Shown piece by piece: positions 7,038 to 15,904 of a stretch of 64,000 nucleotides of DNA (position 1 is the first letter of the stretch; each line of letters starts with the position of its first letter). Position numbers and translations under genes: made by a program. The notes below the pieces were generated by a model. The model was not told where the DNA came from. It did no database searches and saw only the letters and a list, made by a program, of their open reading frames with translations. The DNA comes from a virus, in the IMG/VR virus record IMGVR_UViG_3300050132_000038, positions 1 to 64,000 of that record. One strand, written 5' to 3'.

Positions 7038-8975
7038 TCAGGACGGGGCGACCTGGGCTAAAGTTTCTGCGAAACTGACACCCTGCTGGCTGATGGCTAC
7101 CGTCAACTGGATAATATGCGTCGGTATGGTAGGGATAATAATTACGGTCACGTTCCTAATCCCGCTGTTAAGATCCTGGGCCGTATTATTACTACTATCC
7201 GACACCACATCGAAACTAGAGATTGCTCTCGCATTTTGAAGTGCCAAAAGGTAGGCGCTACAGCTACCTACAATCTGGTTCCCTAAGAACTGGTCATTGG
7301 GCTCTTGCAGTGAGTATAACAAGAACGAGTACAGTGACGTCTTCAACACGTTCACAATACGCCGCACCGACACCCACGACAATGCGGAGAACTCAGTACT
7401 CAACGTCTGTTGTTCCCACAGCGCAGTACCCGAACCAACGAAGGTTTGAGTATAGTTAACCTGCGCTTGGAACAACGAGTTCATCTCACCCGCGTCATAC
7501 GTATAGCGTGTACCCAGCACGTTCACAATACCACGATTCAAACCTGCGATACTGTAACTAGGGTTAGCCACTCGATCGGTACGAGCACACAGTGCAGCCG
7601 CCCAACCACTAAACGGTACATATTGTTGCTTACCGTTAATGGTATCCGCCTCCAACATATCGGGACTAAACAACGCGCTATACGTGGAGTTCAGATTCAA
7701 CTGCAGGTTACGGTAATCAATAGCCGATTGGAAAGCCTGACTTGCACTAGGTACATCGAGCAAGGACACGGAATCCCCACGCGACTGAGCCAACGAATCC
7801 ATAGCCCGTTGGACCGTCGGATCACTGTGACCTGAGTTCAACAAGATATTGATTGGGTACAACTGCTTGTTACTAAACGTAGCCCAACCCGCTGCAACCT
7901 CATACGATGTAGGGAGTGACCCGTTGTTACCCCCTGCCATATTCATAATAGGCACTGTCTCTACCGTAGGAACAGTTAGCAACGCCGGTACATTCGATGT
8001 AACCTGAATCCATTGGGAGAACGGATTAATTCGCTGCTCCAACTCTGCTTCCATCCCAGTCGGGTCTGTCATATCCGTTAGAGAACAATTGAAGTTCTCA
8101 ACTGCATACGTGCTAGACTGTGCAGTGTTAAACACATTAACTGAGAAGAAAGGATTAGCTGGAGGTAATTTAGCAGGACTGGTGATCGGGAACACGGTGG
8201 TACTAGCCATTACTGCACCAGTATCAGTGAACGTCGTAGTAGCCGCACCTACAGTAGCCAACAGTCCAATGGTACCTGCAACACGTCCGTACACATTGTA
8301 ACCAGTAGCCCCAATAACTGGGTTCCAGGTCAACGTTACCTCGTTGGTTGTTGTCCCTGCTGCAATAACCACAGTAACAATGTTAGTGGCCAGCGTTCCA
8401 CCTGCACCAGAAATAGCAGACACCTGGTAGGAATACGTTGAAGCCGCCAACATACCACCAGTAGTAGACGAAGTAGCAGCTAGTCCCGTGGGTGGGTTAA
8501 TATTGTTAGAGGTAATGGAAATCGCAGTGTTATCACCGTACTGTCCTGGGCCTAGTGCTGGGTAGAACAAAGCAATTGCCTCGTTACCAGTACCAGTAGG
8601 AAGTAACGCCATCCAATCAGGCTGGGTAGGATCAGCTACACCTCCAGTGATCTGGGTTAGGTACGTTTCCATACCGTCCGTCCACATAAGAACCGCAGCG
8701 TACATCGCACTGGGATCTACTACTCGAAGACCCCATAGTTGGGAACCCTGACTAAAGTAATCCAGTCCGCAATAAACGTCGAATGACACCTGCGCATTCG
8801 GATTACCGTACTGGTTTAGATAAGACTGTGTGTTAGTAATTAAGGTTGGTACAACAGGCCCTTGGTTCGCCACAATAACCTGAGCAACTACAGAGGTAGA
8901 TGCAGAGACGATTACCTGTGACAAATTAATTTCCTGGACCAGCACTGCTGAACTTTGGTCTGCACTAATTGTCAT
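7038..8975 (-). CDS. Tail sheath protein with inserted fibronectin-III-like domain
   Basis: 645 residues; forms the contractile sheath. The N-terminus has the sheath pattern of a VQEINLS segment followed by SVVAQVIVANQGPV. The C-terminal third (VSVRRIVNVLKTSLYSFLLYSLQEPND, then the closing ISQQGVSFAETLAQ beta arm) is the conserved polymerising domain. Residues about 155-265 form an Ala/Thr/Gly-rich insert whose VTLTWNPVIGATGYNVYGR reads as an Ig/Fn3-type beta sandwich, probably displayed on the outside of the sheath. Start supported by GGAGA. Confidence 0.9.
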   Translation of the reverse strand: MTISADQSSAVLVQEINLSQVIVSASTSVVAQVIVANQGPVVPTLITNTQSYLNQYGNPNAQVSFDVYCGLDYFSQGSQLWGLRVVDPSAMYAAVLMWTDGMETYLTQITGGVADPTQPDWMALLPTGTGNEAIALFYPALGPGQYGDNTAISITSNNINPPTGLAATSSTTGGMLAASTYSYQVSAISGAGGTLATNIVTVVIAAGTTTNEVTLTWNPVIGATGYNVYGRVAGTIGLLATVGAATTTFTDTGAVMASTTVFPITSPAKLPPANPFFSVNVFNTAQSSTYAVENFNCSLTDMTDPTGMEAELEQRINPFSQWIQVTSNVPALLTVPTVETVPIMNMAGGNNGSLPTSYEVAAGWATFSNKQLYPINILLNSGHSDPTVQRAMDSLAQSRGDSVSLLDVPSASQAFQSAIDYRNLQLNLNSTYSALFSPDMLEADTINGKQQYVPFSGWAAALCARTDRVANPSYSIAGLNRGIVNVLGTRYTYDAGEMNSLFQAQVNYTQTFVGSGTALWEQQTLSTEFSALSWVSVRRIVNVLKTSLYSFLLYSLQEPNDQFLGNQIVGSCSAYLLALQNARAISSFDVVSDSSNNTAQDLNSGIRNVTVIIIPTIPTHIIQLTVAISQQGVSFAETLAQVAPS

Positions 8976-9004
8976 AATGTGTTTCTCCTAATGGTCGTTA
9001 GCAG

Positions 9005-9370
9005 TTAAGTCTTAACTGCTGGGGAACTGACGGTCGGAGCCGTGGGTGTAGCTTTAGTAACTGCCGGTGTTGCTGTAGCAGGTTTGACAGGACTACCAAT
9101 GACCTTCTGTGCAGCCATACGACCTGCCACATTAGACTTCGACGTTTTAGCTACTGGTACAGCAGGGGCTTGCACAGTAGCACTATCAACTAACTTGATG
9201 TTCTTGCCGTACAGAGCCATCCAATTGTTATCGATTGTACAGTCAGTAGGCATTGGTGTGCGGCCTCGCCCTGGCACCCGTACGCTCGTACTAACAGGTT
9301 TGCCTTTAACCTGTTTGATGACCCCTACTTGTAAGGGCACCCGTCCGATGTTCATGATAATGGTCGTCAT
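9005..9370 (-). CDS. Small tail-region protein, function unknown
   Basis: 121 residues, start preceded by TGGAGG. Beta-rich N-terminal half (GRVPLQVGVIKQVKGKPVSTSVRVPGRGRTPMP) and a Pro/Ala/Thr/Val-rich C-terminal tail. Lies between the neck-type gene at 9385 and the sheath gene, so a neck, tail or decoration role is likely. No family recognised. Confidence 0.65.
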   Translation of the reverse strand: MTTIIMNIGRVPLQVGVIKQVKGKPVSTSVRVPGRGRTPMPTDCTIDNNWMALYGKNIKLVDSATVQAPAVPVAKTSKSNVAGRMAAQKVIGSPVKPATATPAVTKATPTAPTVSSPAVKT

Positions 9371-9384
9371 TCGAGACCTCCAGA

Positions 9385-10059
9385 TTAATCTGTTGTTGGA
9401 AAAGTGAAAACTTGTGAGCTTATCAGCTTGGGATTAACGCCACCGACCGACGATAGAACGTTGATCGTATTGACCTTGCCTCCCGAGGCTAGGATAGGCT
9501 CACTTATATACCCATGCAATGTTAAATTTGCGGTGATAACGTACGCAGATTCAGACTCGACAATGTTGGGTAGTGTAGGGATTGTCACAGACTCAGGCAT
9601 CGTCAACCAGGTGTTGAATGCTAAACGTCCATAGTTGATAGTAGATTTTAGATACCCACCTCGATACGCTAGAACCCATCGTCTAGCAAAGGCCAGTACA
9701 GATCCCTGTTCTACTGAGTCGAATTTGTTAGTGGTGTACGTTATAGCCAACTCGAAGTTAGCAGGCATTACCCGAACCTGCTGCACCGTAGAACCTGAAT
9801 CAACATTAACGATCAGCCCCTTACGTAACATCATCTGCGTACTGTAGGTCTCCTTATTAGCCGCAACACTCTGGATCTCAAAGGTTGCATAAGGATACTC
9901 AAGGGGCTTACCCTCACCAAATATTCTATCTAATACCTTCGTCTTATCTACGCTATTGGTGTACACGCACCTACAGTTGAAGACTTGCTGCCACCTCTGC
10001 TGGAAGGCACTCAGCGTCATCGAGTCTATAGGTACCAGTGTTACTCCTGCTGAAGCCAT
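9385..10059 (-). CDS. Probable neck/tail-completion protein
   Basis: 224 residues, no tag and no membrane segment. It is beta-rich in the C-terminal half (TYTTNKFDSVEQ...YVITANLTLHGYISEPIL). Contractile-tail phages often encode a tail-terminator or sheath-stabiliser (T4 gp15-like) between capsid and sheath, and the size and position fit. I do not see a diagnostic motif, so the role is inferred from context. Confidence 0.6.
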   Translation of the reverse strand: MASAGVTLVPIDSMTLSAFQQRWQQVFNCRCVYTNSVDKTKVLDRIFGEGKPLEYPYATFEIQSVAANKETYSTQMMLRKGLIVNVDSGSTVQQVRVMPANFELAITYTTNKFDSVEQGSVLAFARRWVLAYRGGYLKSTINYGRLAFNTWLTMPESVTIPTLPNIVESESAYVITANLTLHGYISEPILASGGKVNTINVLSSVGGVNPKLISSQVFTFPTTD

Positions 10060-10161
10060 GGGCCCTCCAGATTCAGGGGTTGAAATGGAGAGAGGGGTAT
10101 GCGGGACGGCTTTTGCAACCGGCGCATACCCCTCTATTAAGGTAGATTACTTACCTAGCTG

Positions 10162-10602
10162 TTACTTACGCTGCTTTGCTTTAGCTGCGGTACGCTGCGT
10201 CATAGACGACAGGACCTTAGCCAACGATGCTGCGATCTCTGCATCTTCGTGGCCGATAGCTTCGTCTTCCACTTCTTCTGGTTCGCCTTCAAACCCTTCA
10301 GCTTCAGCATCCACTTCTTCGCCACCCATTTCGTCTTCGTCGTCACCGACCAGACTCTTAATCGACTCATCTTCCAGTTCGTCTTCAGCAGCCCGAACTT
10401 GTTTCGGTTTAGCCTTAGCAGCTTGCACCTTAGCTTGGGTGTAAGCTTGGTGGTTCGATGCTTCGATAATGTTAATGGCTGCAACAATGTCCGGCATCTT
10501 CGTTGCTTTCATCAGAAACTTGGAAGCCGTTACTGGCCGACCTTTCAGGAGTTGCGTGGCTGCCAAGGCCAAACAGTCCAAAGCTTTGTTATAAGTTTTC
10601 AC
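10162..10602 (-). CDS. Acidic protein downstream of the capsid gene
   Basis: 146 residues starting at GTG (GAGGA upstream). The N-terminal helical segment contains CLALAATQLLKG, a weak echo of the LNAAxRLL tag, and is followed by a Glu/Asp-rich stretch (residues about 70-120) and a basic end. It could be a head-internal or scaffold-associated protein. No recognised family. Confidence 0.65.
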   Translation of the reverse strand: MKTYNKALDCLALAATQLLKGRPVTASKFLMKATKMPDIVAAINIIEASNHQAYTQAKVQAAKAKPKQVRAAEDELEDESIKSLVGDDEDEMGGEEVDAEAEGFEGEPEEVEDEAIGHEDAEIAASLAKVLSSMTQRTAAKAKQRK

Positions 10603-10681
10603 TTTTCTATGTCCTCTACAAGATGAATTCTGATTAGGGAGGCTAACTTACTAGCCTCACCGTACTCAACAGTTAGACCGC

Positions 10682-11770
10682 TCAGGCGATTCTGTAGCCC
10701 TTAGCAACCGAGCGACTGTTTGCAACTGCCACAGCGATCGACTCTTGGATGATCCAGCCACGACCGCTGACCTTCTCAACACCTGCGCTAATCGGCTCCG
10801 ACGAAATACCACCGCGATCCGAGTAAGCACCATGGTTCAGTGCATCCGAGATAACGAAGAATTCACCTTGGTTTAGCACCTTGTGTTCTGGGTGACGATA
10901 TGCGTCCGACGTAACGGTACACCCATAGATCACACCGAGTTCACCAGTCAACAGCAACTCGTGACGAGCAACCGGGTCGATTGCGTGGTAGAATTCCGAG
11001 TTACCGATAATGTCGATGTACAGATCGGTTGCCATCAACACGTGCGGCGTTTTCAGGCCCCACTGCGACACGTTCACCATAACTTGGGCAAACGTATACG
11101 GCGTCAGTTGACCCGAGATAATCGACAGCGGATTATCAATACCGACGATAGCATTAACTTGGTTGTACCACAGACGGTCTTCGCCGACCATGATAGCTTC
11201 CGTCGCTTCAACGTATTTCTCTTGAAGCACATCCCCGGCGGACTGGTTCAACTCGTTGGTCGGGATATACGGACGGGTAACGATCTGCAATTCCGGAGGA
11301 GTCAACCAACGGTCGCGCGTGATCTGCGAGTAAACCTTGGTCGGGCCAGTTGCATACGTAGCCGTAACGTTCTTGTTCCGCAACGGGAAACGAGGAATCG
11401 AGCCTTGTTCGACTGGAATCTTCGTCAAATACTTACGCATGAAACCTTGACGGTTTGCGGTAAGGTACAACGACTCAGCCATACGTTCGCCCAGAACGCG
11501 GTGTGCATCCGGATCATTGAAACTTGCTTGAATAAGCTCACGGCCAATCTTAGCGCCTTGTTCCGACGAGGCAAACACTGCATCGCTAACGATCTCGCCA
11601 CGCGAAGCAGCTTCGATAAACTGACGCTGCTTGTTCAACAGGTCTTGTTTAGACGAAGCATTGATTTCGCCACCAGCACCAACTGCGTAACCGTTTGAAC
11701 CCGGAAACTTATATTGGGAAGCTGCAACCATAGGCGTCTTGGCTGCTCGGACTTTGATTTTTTCACGCAT
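10682..11770 (-). CDS. Major capsid protein
   Basis: 362 residues, expected HK97 fold, building the icosahedral head. It has a helical N-arm (QDLLNKQRQFIEAASRGE), a middle region with the EKYVEATEAIMVGEDRLWYNQVNAI spine-helix pattern, and a C-terminal VSGRGWIIQESIAVAVANSRSVAKGYRI typical of large-myovirus capsid proteins. The N-terminus IKVRAAKTPMVAAS distantly resembles the shared tag and may be a processed delta segment. Position after protease and scaffold genes and before neck and tail genes is canonical. GGAG precedes the ATG. Confidence 0.85.
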   Translation of the reverse strand: MREKIKVRAAKTPMVAASQYKFPGSNGYAVGAGGEINASSKQDLLNKQRQFIEAASRGEIVSDAVFASSEQGAKIGRELIQASFNDPDAHRVLGERMAESLYLTANRQGFMRKYLTKIPVEQGSIPRFPLRNKNVTATYATGPTKVYSQITRDRWLTPPELQIVTRPYIPTNELNQSAGDVLQEKYVEATEAIMVGEDRLWYNQVNAIVGIDNPLSIISGQLTPYTFAQVMVNVSQWGLKTPHVLMATDLYIDIIGNSEFYHAIDPVARHELLLTGELGVIYGCTVTSDAYRHPEHKVLNQGEFFVISDALNHGAYSDRGGISSEPISAGVEKVSGRGWIIQESIAVAVANSRSVAKGYRIA

Positions 11771-11814
11771 TTTGTTTATTCTCCAATGGATTATTCAGTG
11801 TGTCTGGCGTGATC

Positions 11815-12492
11815 TTACATCGCCGAGAAGCTCAGACCCAGGTAAGGAATGGTCATATTCGGAACACCCGTGATGATGATATTCGGGATGGTGTTACCGG
11901 TACCCGTCTGGTCGGTGATCTGACCATTAGCAGCCAGCTTAACGCTAGTAGCAGCAGCCCAGTTCTTCGATGCGTCGAATTCCGTTACCCACACGTCACC
12001 ACGTTTGATAACACCGATCTGGCCAACGTACGAACCAACGTAACCACCCGGTTGAATGTCGCCGTACAGGGCGCGCATCTGGACCACCGACATAGCATAC
12101 TTGTAAGTAACGCTAACCGTGTCACCTGGAGTCAGGCCGCTGATGTTGGTACCGGTAATGGTGAACGTCGTATTCGGCGTACCCGTCGTCGTGTCGATAA
12201 CAAACACTTGACCAGCAACAGGCATCATCGACAAGGTAATCATGCCACCGGTCGGAACGGTAAACGTCTCAACCTTGTTGGTGTACGATTCCGGGAATGG
12301 GAGAGCCGACGTACCAGCGAAGGCAAAGCCGATGAATACGTCAGTAGCAGTACCAGTCGAAGGCATTGCACCCATCGATTGAGCAGCGCTCGACACCACA
12401 AGTGCCTGCGATTCAGCAAGGATGATTGCGCCCGGTGCAACGAAAGCCTCGCCCGAGTCCACGATTCGCGTAGAAGGCAAATAGAAAGCCAT
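11815..12492 (-). CDS. Putative head structural/decoration protein
   Basis: 225 residues, beta-rich with Gly/Thr-rich turns (TITGTNISGLTPGDTVSVTYKY) and no tag. Located between the scaffold-like gene and the capsid gene, where head decoration or cement proteins are common. No family assignment from motifs; the role is inferred from position and composition. Confidence 0.55.
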   Translation of the reverse strand: MAFYLPSTRIVDSGEAFVAPGAIILAESQALVVSSAAQSMGAMPSTGTATDVFIGFAFAGTSALPFPESYTNKVETFTVPTGGMITLSMMPVAGQVFVIDTTTGTPNTTFTITGTNISGLTPGDTVSVTYKYAMSVVQMRALYGDIQPGGYVGSYVGQIGVIKRGDVWVTEFDASKNWAAATSVKLAANGQITDQTGTGNTIPNIIITGVPNMTIPYLGLSFSAM

Positions 12493-12561
12493 GTTTATTT
12501 CTCCAGATAATTAGATTGAAGTCTTATCAGACCTTCACTTTAAAATTGCAAGTATCGCAAA

Positions 12562-14133
12562 TCACAGGTACGTGAAGAACGGTGCATCGCCATTCAGAAT
12601 AGCCTTAGCAGTCAACGAATGACTGGAAGCCTTAGCCTGAGTACGGGTCTTTTGCAGAGGGCGGCTCAGTGCTGCGTGAACAGTACTGGGGCTCTCGATC
12701 TCGTCTTCAAACTCGTCAGCGAACTCACCGTCGTCTTCTGCTTCAGCGGTGTACATGGCTTGGAAGTCAGGACTTGCCGAGTCACCATACAGGTTCTGGT
12801 CGTCGTCCATACCTTCGTCGCTAGTCATGTCCAGTGCTTCTGCAAACGTGTTACGTGTCGACTCAGGCATTGCTTGCAACTTGGTAGCCAGGGTAACGAT
12901 GGCCTTAGCATATGTAACACCGTGCGAGGCAAACACCGAACGTACCAGCTTCGAGGCACCGCGGACACCAGCTGCAGCCAATTCATCTTCGAGTGCTGCA
13001 CGCAACTCGTTCTTGGTGTCTTTGAAGTACTGACGATTGATACCAACAGCAGCGATAGCCAAGCATTGATCGAGAGCCGAGGTAGCAGCTTGAGAAGTCC
13101 GGCGAACTGCAGCAGTAACACTCTTCACCTTAGCTTCAACACGCTTGTTTAATACTTCGGTGCGACCCACGTTCACGGTAGCTAACGTAAATCCCATGCC
13201 CTTCAGACCAGCACGCAAACCATGTTTAGCCATTTCAACGCCAACTACATCTTGGAATTGATCCGACATATAGTGGTCACCATGACCGGCTTTGATAGCC
13301 TGCTTCTTACCCAGTGATGCGATGATACGGTTAGCCTTGATAGCGTGGACTCGCAGGCCAATCGAAGCAAACACAACATCTTCGCTATCCTTATCGTCCA
13401 TTGCATCAATGTCAACCACCGGCATGTCATCTTCGGTAGCGGCACTGTACTCCTTGCCGTCTTCCTCAGCACCCCAGTCGTCCATATCGCCCTCTTCTTC
13501 CTCGTCCACTGCAGCATTCATACGGCGCGATTCAGGGGTGTCTTCCTCCTCATTCTTGAAATGAGTCGAACCACCTTCGTCGTCATTGTCCGTATCGAGA
13601 AGCGATTGCGGAGTGAAGCCATGCTCAAGTTCATCAGCAGCGTTTACTTCTTCCATACCCTCTTCATCATCTTCCTCTTCTTCGTCGAACTCACCAACGG
13701 TCAGATAACCTTCGGCTGGGTCAACGTCGTTGTCGAGGAACTGCTCATCACCTTCTGCAGAGCCTGCCTTAACACCCGAGTCAGGATCAGCACCCGTGAA
13801 CAGGTCAGGATCAGCTTCAGAGCTCGACATATCCGGATCAGTACCCGAGAACGAATCGGTGTCCACATCAGCGTCGGCCTTGATACGCTTAGCTGCTTGC
13901 GTCTTAGCCACGGGTTTAGCTGAAGCATTCATCCGCCGCGTTTCTTTGGTGTCCTTTTCTTCATTCAAGAAATGGGTGGAGCCCCCTTCTGCTTCATCAG
14001 GGTCGATGAGCAGCATGGAGTCCTGATTGTTCTCAATTGAGAAGCCTGAGTATTCCGGAGCCTTCTTTTCCTCGTTAGGGAAATGCGTGGTCGGGAACTG
14101 GGCCGCCGTGATTTTCTTACGTACAATAGCCAT
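12562..14133 (-). CDS. Acidic scaffold-like / internal head protein with repeated THFxNEE modules
   Basis: 523 residues from ATG 14133 (MAIVRKKITAAQFP), chosen because AGAGAGG precedes it; a longer reading frame upstream lacks such a site. The N-terminal half is very acidic and holds three copies of THF-[PLK]-NEE. Copies two and three are longer: EGGSTHF, then NEE, then DT-x-E-[ST]-RRMNA. The C-terminal half (residues about 250-460) is helical and less acidic. Place between the protease-side genes and capsid, and composition, suggest the prohead core scaffold. The repeats may be protease sites or docking elements. Confidence 0.7.
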   Translation of the reverse strand: MAIVRKKITAAQFPTTHFPNEEKKAPEYSGFSIENNQDSMLLIDPDEAEGGSTHFLNEEKDTKETRRMNASAKPVAKTQAAKRIKADADVDTDSFSGTDPDMSSSEADPDLFTGADPDSGVKAGSAEGDEQFLDNDVDPAEGYLTVGEFDEEEEDDEEGMEEVNAADELEHGFTPQSLLDTDNDDEGGSTHFKNEEEDTPESRRMNAAVDEEEEGDMDDWGAEEDGKEYSAATEDDMPVVDIDAMDDKDSEDVVFASIGLRVHAIKANRIIASLGKKQAIKAGHGDHYMSDQFQDVVGVEMAKHGLRAGLKGMGFTLATVNVGRTEVLNKRVEAKVKSVTAAVRRTSQAATSALDQCLAIAAVGINRQYFKDTKNELRAALEDELAAAGVRGASKLVRSVFASHGVTYAKAIVTLATKLQAMPESTRNTFAEALDMTSDEGMDDDQNLYGDSASPDFQAMYTAEAEDDGEFADEFEDEIESPSTVHAALSRPLQKTRTQAKASSHSLTAKAILNGDAPFFTYL

Positions 14134-14235
14134 TGCATCCTCTCTAGAGATTAAAAAGTGTTTGAGATGGAATTCCTTAACACAGATTAAAATTGAGGAT
14201 AGCGTGAAACTACAAGAAGTCGTAGACAAGAAAAA

Positions 14236-14263
14236 AGCCCCGGACCATTGCTGGCGCGGGGCT
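14236..14263 (-). terminator. Intrinsic terminator before scaffold-like gene
   Basis: On the minus strand GAGCCCCG, a 14-base loop and CGGGGCT are followed by six T residues. It comes right after the stop of the SprT-like gene and about 100 bases before the ATG at 14133, so the scaffold/capsid genes probably have their own promoter or depend on read-through. Confidence 0.8.
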
Positions 14264-14267
14264 CTTC

Positions 14268-15896
14268 TTAATAACCAATAGTGAAGCGACGACTCTTCTT
14301 AATCTGTCGTACTTCTTTCTTATACTGGAAGTGAAACTGTACTTGCCTAATAGCACTCTGCCACACATCACTAGAGTACTGTGAGTTGTCGGCGTTAGGA
14401 TCAGCTTTGTAGATAAGCTGAGGGGGAACGTTCCACCATTGATTGCTGTTAGGATCAACGATGACTGCGTACTTAGATGTTTGCTTATACGCAATGACCC
14501 CATTCACTACCTTAGAGCCTCGTTCCAAAGCAATGCGAACTACACGCCCTGGAGCAAGATCCCACTCCGGAGTTAACGCCAACTCTTTCTTAGTCTCCTC
14601 GGCTTTCTCCCGTTGTTCCTTAACTTTAACCTGCTCTTCCTCTGAGAGATAGATGTCTGCGTTGTTGTGGTCATACCTAGCAGGGTTCAACCCAACTTTA
14701 CGCATCCAGTTCTTCCAGTGATGCCCGTGTCCCTGCTCCGTGTTATCAACTACACGATCAATCTCAGACACAGCTTGGTGGCAACACTCATGGAGGAAGA
14801 TTTCCACGAATACCGGAAGTGGGGCATTGAACAACTTGGGTGCGATCTTAAGCTCCCTAGTAGAAGCCCGCCAGTAGCCACGAGTACGCATTCTTGCCAC
14901 GTTCTTTATGTAGCTAATGTTAGGCGGCTTCATCTGGCCTCCGAACTTATTCTCATTCAGGAAGTTCCACAGGTTACGCATCCAAAGCAAACCACCTTGA
15001 GAGCCTGCGACGCCACCAGTCTTAGAATAGAAGTCACCCAACCTAATTGGGATTGCTATATGAGGGACCTCGGTGTTGTCCTTCTTCAGCAATATCTTAT
15101 CGGGCTGTGTTAGTATATCCTGCGGTTGCCTAGGAGCTTCTGGCGCAGGTCGAACTACGGGTACTTCCGGCTTGACCACAACTACTGGAGGAGCCTTAGG
15201 AGCTTCTGGAGGCTGCGGTACCTTACGCTCATTGTCGAATTTCTTTTCGTCTAAGAGTAGCTCAGATGCAGGTTGTTGTAACTTACCCTTAACCTGTGCT
15301 GTAGTCTTAGTGTACGTAACTTCTAGGTCGTCTTCCTTAGAAGACAGGAGACCCTCTTCCACTTTAACAAAACCTAATCCCTTGAGCAGCTTAGAGATCG
15401 GTACTGAGTTCTCCGTGGTGAACGTAAACTCAATAAACCCTAGAGGTTGCTTACTAGTGAACTGAGGTTTACCAGGGATCGCAGATTTGACAGCCGCCAG
15501 AATCTTACCCCAGCGTGGTACAGATTGACCGAGCAGCACAATCTCAGTATCCGTTACCAGAAGAGGCCACCCAAACTTATTATGGGTGTACACCTTCTTA
15601 TTGAACAACCAGGGCGCGTACCCTAACTTTGAGAGAGCAGAGGTGATCGGGGCTTTGAGATTAATGCCCTTCGGGAACAGGCCAAACCAATGACGGTTGC
15701 CTACTTTCCTCCAGTCGTCAATCTCTATACCCCTAGCACGTAACTGCTTACTAAGCTCTATACTAAACTTATTAGCCTGCTCTGGGCTATCGAAGTTACG
15801 CGCCGTGATCTTCTTCGCCGTACCTAGTGCCTCTTGTAGTCGCTTAGAGGCGCCTAGGCTTCCTGAGCAAACATAGCAGGCGCATTGCATCGACAT
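14268..15896 (-). CDS. SprT-like zinc metalloprotease domain protein
   Basis: 542 residues. The C-terminal half has a SprT-like active site: EIFLHECCHQAV (HExxH with zinc-binding His residues and catalytic Glu, near residue 368) and a third His candidate in QGHGHHWKNWMRKVGLNP. The N-terminal half resembles no family I know; a Pro-rich linker lies around residues 225-265. The extreme N-terminus has CxCxxC and GASKRLQEALG, loosely similar to the shared tag. SprT/SPRTN proteins cleave DNA-bound proteins. In this location, beside the prohead protease, it may act in the head or after injection. Confidence 0.75.
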   Translation of the reverse strand: MSMQCACYVCSGSLGASKRLQEALGTAKKITARNFDSPEQANKFSIELSKQLRARGIEIDDWRKVGNRHWFGLFPKGINLKAPITSALSKLGYAPWLFNKKVYTHNKFGWPLLVTDTEIVLLGQSVPRWGKILAAVKSAIPGKPQFTSKQPLGFIEFTFTTENSVPISKLLKGLGFVKVEEGLLSSKEDDLEVTYTKTTAQVKGKLQQPASELLLDEKKFDNERKVPQPPEAPKAPPVVVVKPEVPVVRPAPEAPRQPQDILTQPDKILLKKDNTEVPHIAIPIRLGDFYSKTGGVAGSQGGLLWMRNLWNFLNENKFGGQMKPPNISYIKNVARMRTRGYWRASTRELKIAPKLFNAPLPVFVEIFLHECCHQAVSEIDRVVDNTEQGHGHHWKNWMRKVGLNPARYDHNNADIYLSEEEQVKVKEQREKAEETKKELALTPEWDLAPGRVVRIALERGSKVVNGVIAYKQTSKYAVIVDPNSNQWWNVPPQLIYKADPNADNSQYSSDVWQSAIRQVQFHFQYKKEVRQIKKSRRFTIGY

Positions 15897-15904
15897 ACTT
15901 CCTC

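Noticed and set aside
12562-14229. Longer start for the scaffold-like gene at 14229.
   Set aside because: The extension runs through the terminator-proximal leader, has an unlikely Cys/Phe/His-rich sequence, and ATG 14133 has a good AGAGAGG site.
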